From the NCBI RefSeq assembly GCF_020883495.1, contig NZ_CP086612.1:276408-340407 (forward strand): DNA of 64,000 nt, read 5' to 3'. The notes beneath the pieces were generated by a model. That model was not told where the DNA came from and searched no databases. It saw only the letters and a list, made by a program, of their open reading frames with translations. A program made the translations under genes and the position numbers. Below are positions 18,845-27,729 of the stretch, in pieces (positions within the stretch are counted from its first letter, which is position 1; every line of letters begins with the position of its first letter). The stretch is from Shinella zoogloeoides (GTDB lineage: Bacteria > Pseudomonadota > Alphaproteobacteria > Rhizobiales > Rhizobiaceae).

Positions 18845-19630
18845 GTGAGGATCGCCACCTATAACGTCAATGGTATCAACGGCCGACTTCCCGTCCTGCT
18901 GCGATGGCTGAAGGAGGATGCGCCCGACATCGTCTGTCTTCAGGAACTGAAATCGCCAAACGACCGGTTTCCTCGCGCCGAACTGGAGCGTGCCGGTTAT
19001 GGAGCCGTATGGCACGGCCAGAGAAGCTGGAACGGCGTAGCGATCCTCGCCAAAGGTTTGGTGCCTCTCGTGACACGCCGCGGATTGCCAGGCGATCCCG
19101 ACGACACGCACAGCCGCTACATCGAAGCCGCCATCAATGGGATCCTGATCGGTTGCCTCTACCTCCCGAACGGCAATCCTGCGCCCGGCCCGAAATTCGA
19201 CTACAAGCTGCGCTGGTTTAAGCGCCTGCATGCCTATGCCACCGAGCTGATCGACCTCGACATTCCGGCCCTGCTGATCGGCGACTACAATGTCATGCCG
19301 ACCGATCTCGATGTCTATGCGCCGGAGCGCTGGCGCGACGATGCGCTGTTTCGCCCGGAGGTTCGCAAGGCCTATGCCGACCTCGTCGCGCAAGGATGGA
19401 CCGATGCCATCCGCCATCTTCACCCCGATGAGCGGCTCTACACCTTCTGGAAATACTGGCGGAATTCCCTCGAGCGCGATGCGGGCCTGCGGATCGACCA
19501 TTTCCTGCTCAGCCCGAGCGCCGCACCGTGGTTGAGATCGGCCAGCGTCCGGCGGGCACCGCGAAGCTGGGAGCACACCAGCGATCACGCCCCCGTCATG
19601 ATCGAGATCGACCCGCCGGATGCGGATTAG
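18845..19630 (+). CDS. xthA: Exodeoxyribonuclease III / AP endonuclease
   Basis: This 261-residue enzyme of the exonuclease III group cuts at abasic sites and degrades 3' ends. It has the catalytic motifs VRIATYNVNGINGRLPVLL, CLQELKSPNDRFP (metal-binding Glu), LIGDYNVMPTDLDVY, RIDHFLLSP, and the terminal TSDHAPVMIEID. The GTG at 18845 was chosen because the protein should begin at the first beta strand; an ATG at 18803 would add an unlikely tail. Together with the SRAP protein, it points to abasic-site repair as one theme of this block. Confidence 0.93.
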   Translation: MRIATYNVNGINGRLPVLLRWLKEDAPDIVCLQELKSPNDRFPRAELERAGYGAVWHGQRSWNGVAILAKGLVPLVTRRGLPGDPDDTHSRYIEAAINGILIGCLYLPNGNPAPGPKFDYKLRWFKRLHAYATELIDLDIPALLIGDYNVMPTDLDVYAPERWRDDALFRPEVRKAYADLVAQGWTDAIRHLHPDERLYTFWKYWRNSLERDAGLRIDHFLLSPSAAPWLRSASVRRAPRSWEHTSDHAPVMIEIDPPDAD

Positions 19631-19932
19631 GCGGACGGCTGCGCAACCATTCGTCTCTCGCGTGACCGCGCTGTCCGCCGTGCCTCGCGCAGCTCCTCGA
19701 TGGTGGGTAGACGGGACAGAGCTTGACCTCAGCCCGCCGATTAGAGAAGCGCCGCGGCAGGCGGGATTTCGGGAGTTCTCGACACGGGCCATTCGGTAAC
19801 AGGTCAGCCGCAGGAGCTTCAGCATAGCGGTCGCAAGAGGAGCGGGACCGACTGACCCCGCATGGCACGTTCCGTATACCGGGCTGTGTGAGTGTGCGAC
19901 CGCACGCACTTGTTGACTTCCAAGCGAGTGGA
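19631..19932. other. Non-coding stretch between xthA and the EcoRII-like remnant
   Basis: About 300 bases with no convincing coding frame on either strand. No terminator with a clear T-run, tRNA or repeat was seen. It marks the junction between the repair block and the broken restriction gene. Confidence 0.5.
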
Positions 19933-20977
19933 TCAGGTCTCCTGACGAGATCGCACTACAGAGATAAAGTCGGCAACATCCATCAGCCAAGCCTGCTGTG
20001 TCAGCCGGTAGGTATTGTGCAACCGCTTCGGCACGACGAGCTGCAGCTTCTTGGCCTGCATCTCGTCAGTCTGGTTTTCTGATATCCCGGGCTCAAGGGT
20101 AAGGAGATGTTTTTCCGGGATCCGGAGAGCCTCCGACAGAACCTGGCGCCAGCGATCTTTCAGCGTCGACTTGGCACCGAGCATCGTCAGCCTTGCTTCC
20201 GGATACAGCGGATCACGATACTCATTCTGCCCCGGGAACAGAAAATCGGGCTTGTTCCGGTTCTCTGTCTCCGCGCCCCGAACGTATCGAATCTGCTGCG
20301 CAGCAAAAACTGCCTCAAGATGATTTTCGAGAGCCTGTCCCGCCCGCGCCTTTCGTCGGTTCTGTACGCTCAACGAAAACGCCAGAAATCCTTCAACGTC
20401 TGCGTCGCCAAGCGCACCAAAGCCGCTGCCAATACGTGCGGCGACGATGCGCCGTTCCAGCCTTTTGAAAAGCTGCTCCTCGCGATCCATCCATGAGATC
20501 AGCGCAAGGTCCGGACTATCTGCAGCCGAAACCTCGGGCATCGATGTCCGCGCAAGCTCCGAAAACACACGTGTTTTCGGGAAGTCGAGACCAAAGCGTT
20601 CGATAAGGCTATCGAGCCGATCGGCTTCAGGCTCCTCCGGCTCGATCCCCAGCTCATCAAGAATATAGCGCGCTGCAAAATCGAGTTCGGCGTTATGTGC
20701 GCCATCGATCTCCTGGAATGTGAAGGCGAATTCGGGCTGCTCCTCCAAGGCGAATAACCAGACGAGCTGGTTCTGGATTGTAGCAGAGGGCGTTACAACG
20801 ACGAGGATCGAGCCATCTTGCTGCAAGGCCAGAAACAGCATGTCGCCAGGCTGCATCAGTTCGGTGACGGCGTTTGAGGAATAGTAGAGGTGGTACTCCG
20901 GTGCGCGCGGCTTTCCTTTGCGGACATTAGACCAGCTCATGAAGCCTTCTTCCGCCAAGGCTTCCTGCTCGCCGGAT
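19933..20977 (-). pseudogene. EcoRII-like type II restriction endonuclease, N-terminus lost to IS21
   Basis: About 345 codons of a type II restriction enzyme remain. The C-terminal catalytic domain of the EcoRII type is complete: NKPDFLFPGQNEYRDPLYPE (PD-(D/E)XK first acid), LTMLGAKSTLKDRWRQVLSE, and KHLLTLEPGISENQT followed by LQLVVPKRLH. The start of the gene has been replaced by the end of the IS21 element at 20978. The apparent extra residues before MSWSNVRKGK come partly from the IS. No cognate cytosine methyltransferase is visible in the window, so an active enzyme would be dangerous; a broken gene is the more likely state. An internal start at 20940 could still give a shortened protein. 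Confidence 0.85.
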
Positions 20978-21089
20978 TGTTGATTGCCACTGAGAACTGA
21001 CCCGGCGTGGCCTGATATTTCCATTGAGAATTGACCCATGTTCCAACCTTCCCTCGCATGTTTTCAGCGGGGGCTATGGAGTGATCGAC

Positions 21090-22616
21090 ATGGCGTTATT
21101 GAGCGTGATCCGACGCTGGCATTTTCGAGAAGAACTATCGATCCGGGAGATTTGCCGCAGGACTGGCCTGTCCCGGAATACCATCCGCAAATACCTGCGC
21201 CTGGACGGCGTGGAGCCGAAGTTCAAAGTCCCGGAGCGGCCAAGCAAGCTTGATCCTTTTGCTGATCGGTTGTCTGCCTGGCTGAAGAGCGAATCCAAGA
21301 AGAACCGCAAGCAGAAGCGGACGATGAAGCAGTTGCATGCCGATCTGATGAGCCTTGGCTACGAGGGCTCCTACAATCGGGTTGCGGCATTTGCTCGGGA
21401 ATGGCGTGATGATCGGCAGAGAGAATTGCAGACGACGGGCCGCGGGACATATGTGCCCCTGGCGTTTGACCCCGGCGAAGCCTTCCAGTTCGATTGGTCG
21501 GAAGATTGGGCCATCATCGGCAATGAGCGCACCAAACTGCAGGTGGCGCACACGAAGCTGAGCTACAGCCGCGCCTTCATCGTTCGGGCCTATCTCCTGC
21601 AGACGCATGAGATGCTGTTCGATGCCCATAATCATGCATTCCGGGTCTTCGGCGGCATCCCCGGCCGCGGAATCTACGACAACATGCGCACGGCGATCGA
21701 CAAGGTCGGCCGCGGGAAAGAGCGCGACGTCAATGTCCGTTTCCTGGCGATGGCCAGTCACTACGTATTCGAGCCGGAGTTCTGCAATCCCGCGTCTGGT
21801 TGGGAGAAAGGGCAGGTCGAGAAGAATGTTCAGGATGCGCGTCATCGCTTCTTCCAACCTGTTCCGCGCTTTCCATCATTGGATGCCCTGAACGACTGGC
21901 TGGAGCTTCGGTGCAAGGAATTCTGGGCAAAGACCCCACACGGACAGATGCGCGGCACCATTGCCGACATCTGGGCTGAGGAAGCTTTGGCATTGATGCC
22001 TGTTACCCGTCCGTTCGACGGCTTCGTGGAGTATACGAAGCGGGTCACGCCAACCTGCCTCGTCCATCTGGAGCGCAATCGCTACAGCGTGCCGGCATCC
22101 TTCGCCAATCGACCGGTGAGCCTGCGGGTCTATCCGGATCGTGTCGTGGTTGCTGCGGAAGGCCAGATCGTCTGCGAGCATCGTCGCGTCATCGATCGCT
22201 CTCACGACCGACCGGGACAGACGATCTACGACTGGCGGCACTATCTGGCGGTCGTGCAACGCAAGCCAGGCGCGCTTCGCAACGGTGCACCCTTTGCCGA
22301 GCTACCGGACGCGTTCCGGACCTTGCAGCAATACCTCCTGAAGAAGCCGGGTGGCGACCGCGAGATGGTCGATATCCTGGCCCTTGTTCTCCAGCACGAC
22401 GAACAGGCCGTGCTATCGGCGGTCGACATGGCGCTGAAGTCCGGCGTCCCCACGAAGACCCACGTGCTGAACCTGCTGCATCGCCTCGTCGACGGCAAAT
22501 CCTTCACACCGCCCACCATCGATGCACCTCAGGCCCTGACGCTCGTCAACGAGCCCAAGGCCAATGTCGAACGATACGATGCGCTGAGAAAGACGGAGGC
22601 CCGCCATGCGTCATAA
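21090..22616 (+). CDS. istA: IS21 family transposase IstA
   Basis: IstA is the DDE transposase of IS21 elements. This copy has about 508 residues from the ATG at 21090 (a GTG at 21081 is an alternative). It has an N-terminal helix-turn-helix ([20 protein letters not shown]), the catalytic core with [13 protein letters not shown], then YDNMRTAI and the Glu in [20 protein letters not shown], and a C-terminal targeting region. All parts look complete. It overlaps istB by 11 bases. Confidence 0.93.
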   Translation: MALLSVIRRWHFREELSIREICRRTGLSRNTIRKYLRLDGVEPKFKVPERPSKLDPFADRLSAWLKSESKKNRKQKRTMKQLHADLMSLGYEGSYNRVAAFAREWRDDRQRELQTTGRGTYVPLAFDPGEAFQFDWSEDWAIIGNERTKLQVAHTKLSYSRAFIVRAYLLQTHEMLFDAHNHAFRVFGGIPGRGIYDNMRTAIDKVGRGKERDVNVRFLAMASHYVFEPEFCNPASGWEKGQVEKNVQDARHRFFQPVPRFPSLDALNDWLELRCKEFWAKTPHGQMRGTIADIWAEEALALMPVTRPFDGFVEYTKRVTPTCLVHLERNRYSVPASFANRPVSLRVYPDRVVVAAEGQIVCEHRRVIDRSHDRPGQTIYDWRHYLAVVQRKPGALRNGAPFAELPDAFRTLQQYLLKKPGGDREMVDILALVLQHDEQAVLSAVDMALKSGVPTKTHVLNLLHRLVDGKSFTPPTIDAPQALTLVNEPKANVERYDALRKTEARHAS

Positions 22617-23418
22617 TCCAGCAAGCGGCGCTGTCGTCATCATGCTGCGGCAACTGAAGATGCACGGCATGGCCCAGGCCGTCGGCGAACTCACCGAGCA
22701 GGGATCGCCGGCATTCGAGGCGGCAATCCCGATCCTGTCGCAGCTCCTCAAGGCGGAGACCGCGGAACGTGAAGTTCGATCGACGGCCTACCAGCTCAAG
22801 ACGGCACGCTTTCCAGCCTATCGTGACCTGAACGGCTTCGACTTCACCAGCAGTGAGATCAACGAGGCGCTGGCCCGTCAGCTTCATCGCTGCGACTTCC
22901 TGGACGACGCCAACAACATTGTCCTGGTCGGCGGTCCCGGCACGGGCAAGACGCATATCGCCACGGCCATCGGTGTCCAGGCCATCGAACATCATCACAA
23001 GCGGGTTCGGTTCTTCTCGACCGTGGAACTGGTCAACGCGCTCGAGCAGGAGAAGTCCCAAGGTCGCTCAGGCCAGATCGCCAACCGCCTGGCACACTCC
23101 GATCTCGTCATCCTCGACGAGCTCGGTTATCTGCCGTTCAGTGCTTCAGGCGGTGCGATGCTGTTCCATCTGCTGAGCAAGCTCTATGAGCACACGAGCG
23201 TCATCATCACCACCAACCTGAGCTTCAGCGAATGGGCCAGTGTCTTCGGCGATGCCAAGATGACAACCGCGCTGCTCGACCGGCTCACCCATCATTGCCA
23301 CATCCTCGAGACCGGCAACGACAGCTTCCGCTTCAAGAACAGCTCCGCGCACGACACCAAAACGACAAAGGAGAAAACGAGGAACTTGACCACGACCGCA
23401 GAGCCGAAACATACCTAA
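22606..23418 (+). CDS. istB: IS21 family helper ATPase IstB
   Basis: IstB is the DnaA/DnaC-like AAA+ ATPase that selects targets for IstA. It has 270 residues with Walker [17 protein letters not shown] (about residue 107-120), Walker [16 protein letters not shown], and the sensor region [19 protein letters not shown]. The C-terminal tail is basic. It is intact and overlaps istA. A decayed relative of this same gene lies at 36057-36613. Confidence 0.93.
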   Translation: MRHNPASGAVVIMLRQLKMHGMAQAVGELTEQGSPAFEAAIPILSQLLKAETAEREVRSTAYQLKTARFPAYRDLNGFDFTSSEINEALARQLHRCDFLDDANNIVLVGGPGTGKTHIATAIGVQAIEHHHKRVRFFSTVELVNALEQEKSQGRSGQIANRLAHSDLVILDELGYLPFSASGGAMLFHLLSKLYEHTSVIITTNLSFSEWASVFGDAKMTTALLDRLTHHCHILETGNDSFRFKNSSAHDTKTTKEKTRNLTTTAEPKHT

Positions 23419-23481
23419 TAAGCGGGTCAATTCTCGGTGGAAACGCCGGGTCAGTTCTCAGTGGCAATCAACAGGCGGAGA

Positions 23482-24246
23482 TCATACTCCGGTCAGCCTG
23501 TAAGCCGTCCGCAGAAGGGCGATGGCTTCGTCCCGGCTAAGCGAAACGTCGAAGGCTTTCGGGTCAAGCGTTTCATCTGCCTGAGCGAGATCGAGGAAGC
23601 GCTGCATGTCCGCCTGAATTTGATCCGGGAAAGCGATCGAGGCGCTGCGGGGTAGGAGTTGCGCCAGCCTGAACACGTCGTTGCGGTGCTTTCTGATGTT
23701 CTTGCTGTCGATCTTTTCGCCTGATGCAGCCCGCGCGCCAAGGTCAAGAAAGGCGCGCGCCTTGAAGGGGATGAGGAGCGTCTCGTCGACGATGGTGACC
23801 GAACCAATCTTTCGTTTCGCCGACTGCAGCGCGTCGTAGTAACTGTCATCGAGCAGAATGGCGGAAAGGCTGACGACGTCCTCTTCGACCGGTATCGGCG
23901 TGAGCTCGGCATCCTCGGGAAGTTCGAGTGTGCCGGGTTTGCGGGCGAACAGCTCGATCATGAACGGGAAGTCCGCGGTCGAGGGCTTATGGAACCGATA
24001 GAATTCCTTGTCGCCGGTGCTGCGTTCGCGGGCCTGATAGCCGCCGGCATCCAGAAAGGCCCGAAAGGCTTTGCCGAAGGCGATATCGACCACCTCGACG
24101 CAGAGCACCATGTCGATGTCTTTGGTTGCCCTGAAATCCAGACCTGCCTCGCCGAACAACAGGTCGCACGCCGCTCCGCCGATAATGGCGTAGCGATCCT
24201 CATAGTCTGCGAAATATTCCCGAAACTTGTCGATGCCGGTCAGCAA
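23482..24246 (-). CDS. Nucleotidyltransferase-fold protein, candidate AbiEii/MenA-type toxin
   Basis: This 254-residue protein has the start of a nucleotidyltransferase fold: DRYAIIGGAACDLLFGEAG followed by the acidic motif ATKDIDMVLCVE (about residues 42-53). That is the Gly-Gly plus Asp-x-Asp pattern of the AbiEii/MenA group, whose members modify tRNA or other nucleic acids. Its start overlaps the end of the upstream regulator gene by seven bases. The stop lies nine bases from the IS21 end, so the gene appears intact. Assignment to a toxin role rests on the pairing, not on direct evidence. Confidence 0.65.
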   Translation of the reverse strand: MLTGIDKFREYFADYEDRYAIIGGAACDLLFGEAGLDFRATKDIDMVLCVEVVDIAFGKAFRAFLDAGGYQARERSTGDKEFYRFHKPSTADFPFMIELFARKPGTLELPEDAELTPIPVEEDVVSLSAILLDDSYYDALQSAKRKIGSVTIVDETLLIPFKARAFLDLGARAASGEKIDSKNIRKHRNDVFRLAQLLPRSASIAFPDQIQADMQRFLDLAQADETLDPKAFDVSLSRDEAIALLRTAYRLTGV

Positions 24247-25247
24247 GGCAGGGTCTCCAACAGTTGTTCCGCCGCCATGGCGATGCGCTCGTCGCGATGG
24301 TTGTGGAATTGTGCATATAAGGAGAGGGGGTCCACGGTATCGGCATCTGACAGCGCCGCCGGATCATAGGACCATGTTTCGATGCGGTAGACGGCTTCGT
24401 CCCGTCCGGTCTCGACGAGACCGAGCGATTGCGAGATCGCTTTCCAGTCGGCTGCCGGTACGGCGAATGTGTCGATCCGGGGATGCCCGAGTTCGGTCAG
24501 CCGTGATAACGCGGATTCTCCGGCGAGTTTGAAGGAAGTCATCGGCGCTTTGCAGCGCACGAATTTAACGGCCCGCACCGGCGTGCGCAGGTACGGCGTT
24601 GCCTCGGTCAGCAGCTCGCGCCCGCTCGCCTTGAACCGGATATGGCGTTCCCTCCCCTCTCTGACCGTATCGGCGAGACCGGCGGCGACCAGGTCGTCGA
24701 ATGCACGGCCGATCGACATCGCCGAGTAGTGCAGACGCTCGGCCAGGAGTGAGGGCGTGGGCATCGCCTGATCCGGGTGCAGGGTGTGATGGAAAAGCAC
24801 CGCCTGGGCCGCGGGCGAAAGGCCGTCAGTCCTGTGCTGCCGAGGCGCGCGGAAATGTTCACGCAAATCGATAGCAAGATCCGGCAGGTAGAGCTGGTTG
24901 CCTGGAACGATGAACGGAACACCCTGGCCGATCAGGCGTGCGCGATTGTAGGCGCTGAGGGTGTCGGTGGCGAAAGCCACGATCGAGCCGGTGGCGTTGC
25001 GGACAATACCGACGTGTTTGGCGATGTCGGCCGGTGTACCCTCGCCGTCGAGCCTGGCCATGATGATGCAGCGCCGACCAAGGATCTGCGCCTCAAGGAG
25101 GAGGTAGGTCCGGTCGATGAAAGCTGGTATGTTGGTCACGGCCTTGGCGGGGCGGATATCCACCTGCCCATGCAGCAACTCTCCCAGATAGCGCTCAAGC
25201 TTTCGGGGGAACTGCGCGGAGAAATCGCCGGTGTCCGTTTCTAACAT
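24240..25247 (-). CDS. Winged-helix DNA-binding protein, candidate AbiEi-like antitoxin
   Basis: This 335-residue protein has a winged-helix-like segment near the middle (PTPSLLAERLHYSAMSIGRA then GLADTVREGRERHIRF) and no membrane part. It is co-transcribed with, and overlaps, the nucleotidyltransferase gene. Two-gene operons of a DNA-binding protein followed by an AbiEii-like nucleotidyltransferase are the normal plan of type IV toxin-antitoxin loci, where the first protein also represses the promoter. An inverted repeat sits directly upstream of its start and could be its operator. The exact family is not certain. Confidence 0.6.
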   Translation of the reverse strand: MLETDTGDFSAQFPRKLERYLGELLHGQVDIRPAKAVTNIPAFIDRTYLLLEAQILGRRCIIMARLDGEGTPADIAKHVGIVRNATGSIVAFATDTLSAYNRARLIGQGVPFIVPGNQLYLPDLAIDLREHFRAPRQHRTDGLSPAAQAVLFHHTLHPDQAMPTPSLLAERLHYSAMSIGRAFDDLVAAGLADTVREGRERHIRFKASGRELLTEATPYLRTPVRAVKFVRCKAPMTSFKLAGESALSRLTELGHPRIDTFAVPAADWKAISQSLGLVETGRDEAVYRIETWSYDPAALSDADTVDPLSLYAQFHNHRDERIAMAAEQLLETLPC

Positions 25248-25257
25248 TGTTTCGCAC

Positions 25258-25297
25258 GATAACAGTAACGATGTTAATATGCAATGATGCTGTTATC
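25258..25297. promoter_or_regulatory. Inverted repeat before the nucleotidyltransferase operon
   Basis: GATAACAG at 25258-25265 is mirrored by CTGTTATC at 25290-25297, with partial matching continuing inward (TAACGAT against ATCATTG). It lies 10 bases upstream of the regulator start and is the most likely site for autoregulation. The local sequence is AT-rich compared with its neighbours. Confidence 0.6.
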
Positions 25298-25471
25298 ATT
25301 GTTGCCCTGAAGCTTCGCCTTGGACGGAAGAAGCGGCAATGACGGATGTAACTGCTTGAAACGAGAGCGTTTCAGCAGAGGAGACGAACGTCGCGCTGAT
25401 CGACTGAAACGACGGGGTCCGGCGTTGTGGTCGACGTGTATGCTCATCAGCAAGAAGGGTGGCATCTCTGC

Positions 25472-25510
25472 CGCCCCTCTTTTGACCCACGGAAACGAGG
25501 GCTTTTTCTT
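25472..25510 (+). terminator. Possible intrinsic terminator of a short divergent transcript
   Basis: GCCCCTC near 25473 can pair with GAGGGC ending near 25502, followed by TTTTTCTT. The loop is long, so the structure is only moderately convincing. If real, it ends a transcript of about 200 bases that starts near the operator at 25258-25297 and has no obvious coding frame. Confidence 0.35.
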
Positions 25511-25515
25511 CAGAG

Positions 25516-25693
25516 CCGCCTACAGGGCGGTAAAGTTGTCACCCCCTGCCCTGCCGGAAATCCAGCAGGACGGAGCAGTACCCCTTCCCGTGAAGGAAGG
25601 AGCCCCTGCGTTTGCAGGGAGTAATCCCTCAAGGGGAAACATAACAGAAACGCCAGACCTTTCGGCCAGTCTATTTCCAAGCCCTCATGGGGC
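25516..25693 (+). ncRNA. Array of seven consecutive short hairpins, candidate structured RNA
   Basis: Seven stem-loops follow each other with 20-37-base centre spacing and no coding frame of note. They are CCGCC/GGCGG (25516-25530), CCTGC/GCAGG (25550-25569), CCTTCC/GGAAGG (25583-25600), CCCTGC/GCAGGG (25604-25619), CCCT/AGGG (25626-25635), AGAC/GTCT (25655-25672) and GCCC/GGGC (25681-25693). The fifth and seventh are each followed by a similar AACATAAC tail. The strand is unknown. It could be a regulatory or antitoxin RNA, a repeat-derived element, or a coincidence of inverted repeats. Confidence 0.35.
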
Positions 25694-26057
25694 AACATAA
25701 CCAGAGATGGGTGGGTTTTAAAAACAGAGAAGCGGCTTGCTTTCCGCTTTTGTTTCTAACCATCTCCGATAATTCAAAGGTAATATTTGATTTCGCCGAC
25801 GTCAATGGCAGGTCAGTATTTTTTCTTGAGCAAAGCAATATTTCTGAAAATAATAAATTTCATTTTGAAAATTGTTATTACGCTTGTTTGGAAAAATACC
25901 ATTCAATCCCGTTGGAGGCAGGGATTCCCATCTGTTTCCACATCATGCATCGGACACTTCCTTCCTCCACTCACGAATGAAGTCTCCCACGGTGGTGTCA
26001 GCGCGGCTATGGCTGGCGAGGCAGAGGCGGCCCCTCCTTGCCGATGCCGTCGTGCCC
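25694..26057. other. AT-rich stretch without a recognised gene
   Basis: Positions 25780-25910 are strikingly rich in A and T compared with the rest of the window. A 97-codon frame from 25687 exists but its predicted product has no recognisable family and an unlikely composition, so I do not call it. The stretch probably came from a different source than its neighbours. Confidence 0.45.
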
Positions 26058-26309
26058 TCAAGGTACCCCAGCCATTTCCAGCGCAGCGCCCGCAAGCATA
26101 TCCGCGAGCACGACGTGCCCGGCGGGCCGGATATAGCGTCCGGCCACAGCCTCTTCATATCCCTGCCAGCCACTCTCCGCCGCATGCCTGGAGAGGAGGT
26201 CGACGACGGCGATCGGCGGATCGCTGTTCGCCCGCCCACGAAACTGCCGGACAACATTCTCCCTGAGTTCCAGTATCGCCAGTGGTACCCCTTTGGGATT
26301 GCGTACAGA
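26058..26309 (-). pseudogene. Unidentified gene remnant cut by IS256 copy 2
   Basis: A minus-strand frame that is open through the IS256 end continues outside the element for about 82 codons to a stop at 26058. It reads protein-like, with RNPKGVPLAILELRENVVRQ and RPAGHVVLADMLAGAALEMA, and the amino-acid mix of a soluble globular domain. I do not recognise the family. The upstream part of the gene is not found on the other side of the IS, which fits the missing target duplication there. Confidence 0.4.
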
Positions 26310-27728
26310 GATAGCGTCCGTCAAGTTGGTGTAATTTCGGGTGTAGGACCGGGCCGTCATGATCAGGCGGCTCTGGGTGTAATCTGAAGTGTAGTTTCCT
26401 CTTCGATTGTTGGTGGGTTTAGCTCGGCCATTGCCTCGACCTGCATGTATCGGCTCAGGAGCTGCCATTCGTCGTTGGCTTCGAGCAGAACCGCGCCGAT
26501 GAGGCGAACGATGCTGTCCTCGTTGGGGAAGATGCCGACGACATCGGCACGGCGCTTGACCTCCTTGTTGAGGCGTTCGAGTGGATTCGTTGAATGTAAT
26601 TTCGTGCGGTGCTGGGCGGGGAAGGCCATGTAGGCCAGCACGTCGGCTTCGGCATTGTCCATGAAGGTACCGAGCTTGGGCCATCTGGCGCGGAGCTGGT
26701 CGGCGACATGCCGCCAGGTCTGCACGGCATTGTCATGGTCGGGCTGGATGAAAGCCTGACGGATCGCGGCGGCGACCATGGTGTGCTGGCCCTTGGGAAC
26801 GTAGGCCAGCGCATTGCGTGTCGCATGAACACGGCAGCGCTGCCATGTCGCGCTGAGGATACGGGTAATGGCCGCTTTCAGCCCTTCATGGGCATCGGAG
26901 ATGACCAGCTTGACGCCGGTGAGGCCTCGGCGGACCAGATCACGCAGGAAGCTCGTCCAGAACGGCTCGGCTTCGGAGGGGCCGATGTGCAGGCCGACAA
27001 TCTCCCTCTTCCCGTCCGTGTTGACCGCCACCGCGATTATCGCCGCCACCGACACGATGCGACCGCCCTCACGCACCTTCAGATAGGTGGCGTCGAGCCA
27101 GAGGTATGGCCAGTCACCGGAAAGGGGGCGCTTGAGGAAGGCGTTCACCCGCTCGTCGATATCCTTGCACAGCTTGGAGACGGAGGATTTGGAGATGCCG
27201 GTCATGCCCATGGCCTGCACCAGCTCATCGACCTTGCGCGTCGAGACGCCGTTGATCCACGCCTCCTGGATCACGGCCACCAGCGCCTTCTCCACCATCT
27301 TCCTCGGCTCCAGAAAGCCGGGAAAGTAGGCTCCCTGTCGCATCTTCGGTATCTTCAGGTTCAGCGTGCCGAGCCGGGTGTCGAGCGAGCGGTCGCGGTA
27401 GCCGTTGCGCCATGTCTGGCGGCTGTCGCCACGTTCATAGCGCCCAGCGCCGATCAGGCCATCAACATCGGCTTCCATGATCAGTTGCAGCACGCTTTCG
27501 GCAATCGTGCGCAGAAAATCGCTATCGCCACTCTTCGCGGCAAGCTCGGAAAGAGCTAATCTGTCGTCGGTCATCGGGGTTCCTTTCGGCTGGTTGAAGC
27601 TTTGCAACTCCACCTTCTCCGACAGGCCCGGTGCCCACCTTGCGCTCAACGAATTCGGCAGCTCATTCTCCACCGCCGTTTCCACCTCAATGCGCCTCCG
27701 AAATTACACCACGTGCGCGGACGCTACC
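26310..27728 (-). mobile_element. IS256-family insertion sequence, copy 2, without target duplication
   Basis: The element is the same length (1419 bp), in the same orientation and apparently identical in sequence to copy 1 at 5059-6477. The eight bases flanking it differ (CGTACAGA at 26302-26309 and CTTTCGCC at 27729-27736). The two sides also carry pieces of two different genes. It is therefore probably the product of recombination between IS copies rather than a simple insertion. Confidence 0.92.
26363..27574 (-). CDS. IS256 family transposase (copy 2)
   Basis: The 403-residue product is the same as that of copy 1 at every position compared, including the catalytic WLDATYLKVREGG, VISDAHEGLK and NPLERLNKEVKRR segments. 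The start was placed at the corresponding ATG behind AAAGGAA. The lack of any difference between the copies shows that duplication is recent or that the copies are kept alike by recombination. Confidence 0.93.
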   Translation of the reverse strand: MTDDRLALSELAAKSGDSDFLRTIAESVLQLIMEADVDGLIGAGRYERGDSRQTWRNGYRDRSLDTRLGTLNLKIPKMRQGAYFPGFLEPRKMVEKALVAVIQEAWINGVSTRKVDELVQAMGMTGISKSSVSKLCKDIDERVNAFLKRPLSGDWPYLWLDATYLKVREGGRIVSVAAIIAVAVNTDGKREIVGLHIGPSEAEPFWTSFLRDLVRRGLTGVKLVISDAHEGLKAAITRILSATWQRCRVHATRNALAYVPKGQHTMVAAAIRQAFIQPDHDNAVQTWRHVADQLRARWPKLGTFMDNAEADVLAYMAFPAQHRTKLHSTNPLERLNKEVKRRADVVGIFPNEDSIVRLIGAVLLEANDEWQLLSRYMQVEAMAELNPPTIEEETTLQITPRAA

Positions 27729-27729
27729 C

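Larger units (their letters stand above)
20978..23473 (+). mobile_element. IS21-family insertion sequence 1
   Basis: The ends are a 30-bp inverted repeat beginning TGTTGATTGCCACTGAGAAC, at 20978-21007 and 23444-23473. Further copies of the inner half (GAGAATTGACCC) follow on both sides, as is usual for IS21 elements with multiple terminal transposase sites. Size is 2496 bp. The bases outside the two ends differ (CGGAT and GGCGG), so no target duplication is visible. Together with the lost front of the restriction gene, this suggests an IS-mediated deletion. Confidence 0.9.

Noticed and set aside
25516..25693. CRISPR array
   Set aside because: The hairpins differ from each other in sequence and spacing; a CRISPR array needs identical repeats with unique spacers.
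25516..25693. Type III toxin-antitoxin RNA repeats
   Set aside because: Repeats are not alike in sequence and no ToxN/AbiQ-like endoribonuclease gene follows; kept only as a structured-RNA candidate.
25687..25980. A 97-codon frame in the AT-rich stretch
   Set aside because: No ribosome site, unusual composition and no recognisable domain; the AT-rich base content alone explains a stop-poor stretch.
5059..27728. A classical composite transposon with IS256 ends
   Set aside because: The outer flanks of the two copies (TTTTCATT and CTTTCGCC) do not form a target duplication, so the pair did not insert here as one unit in any way still visible.
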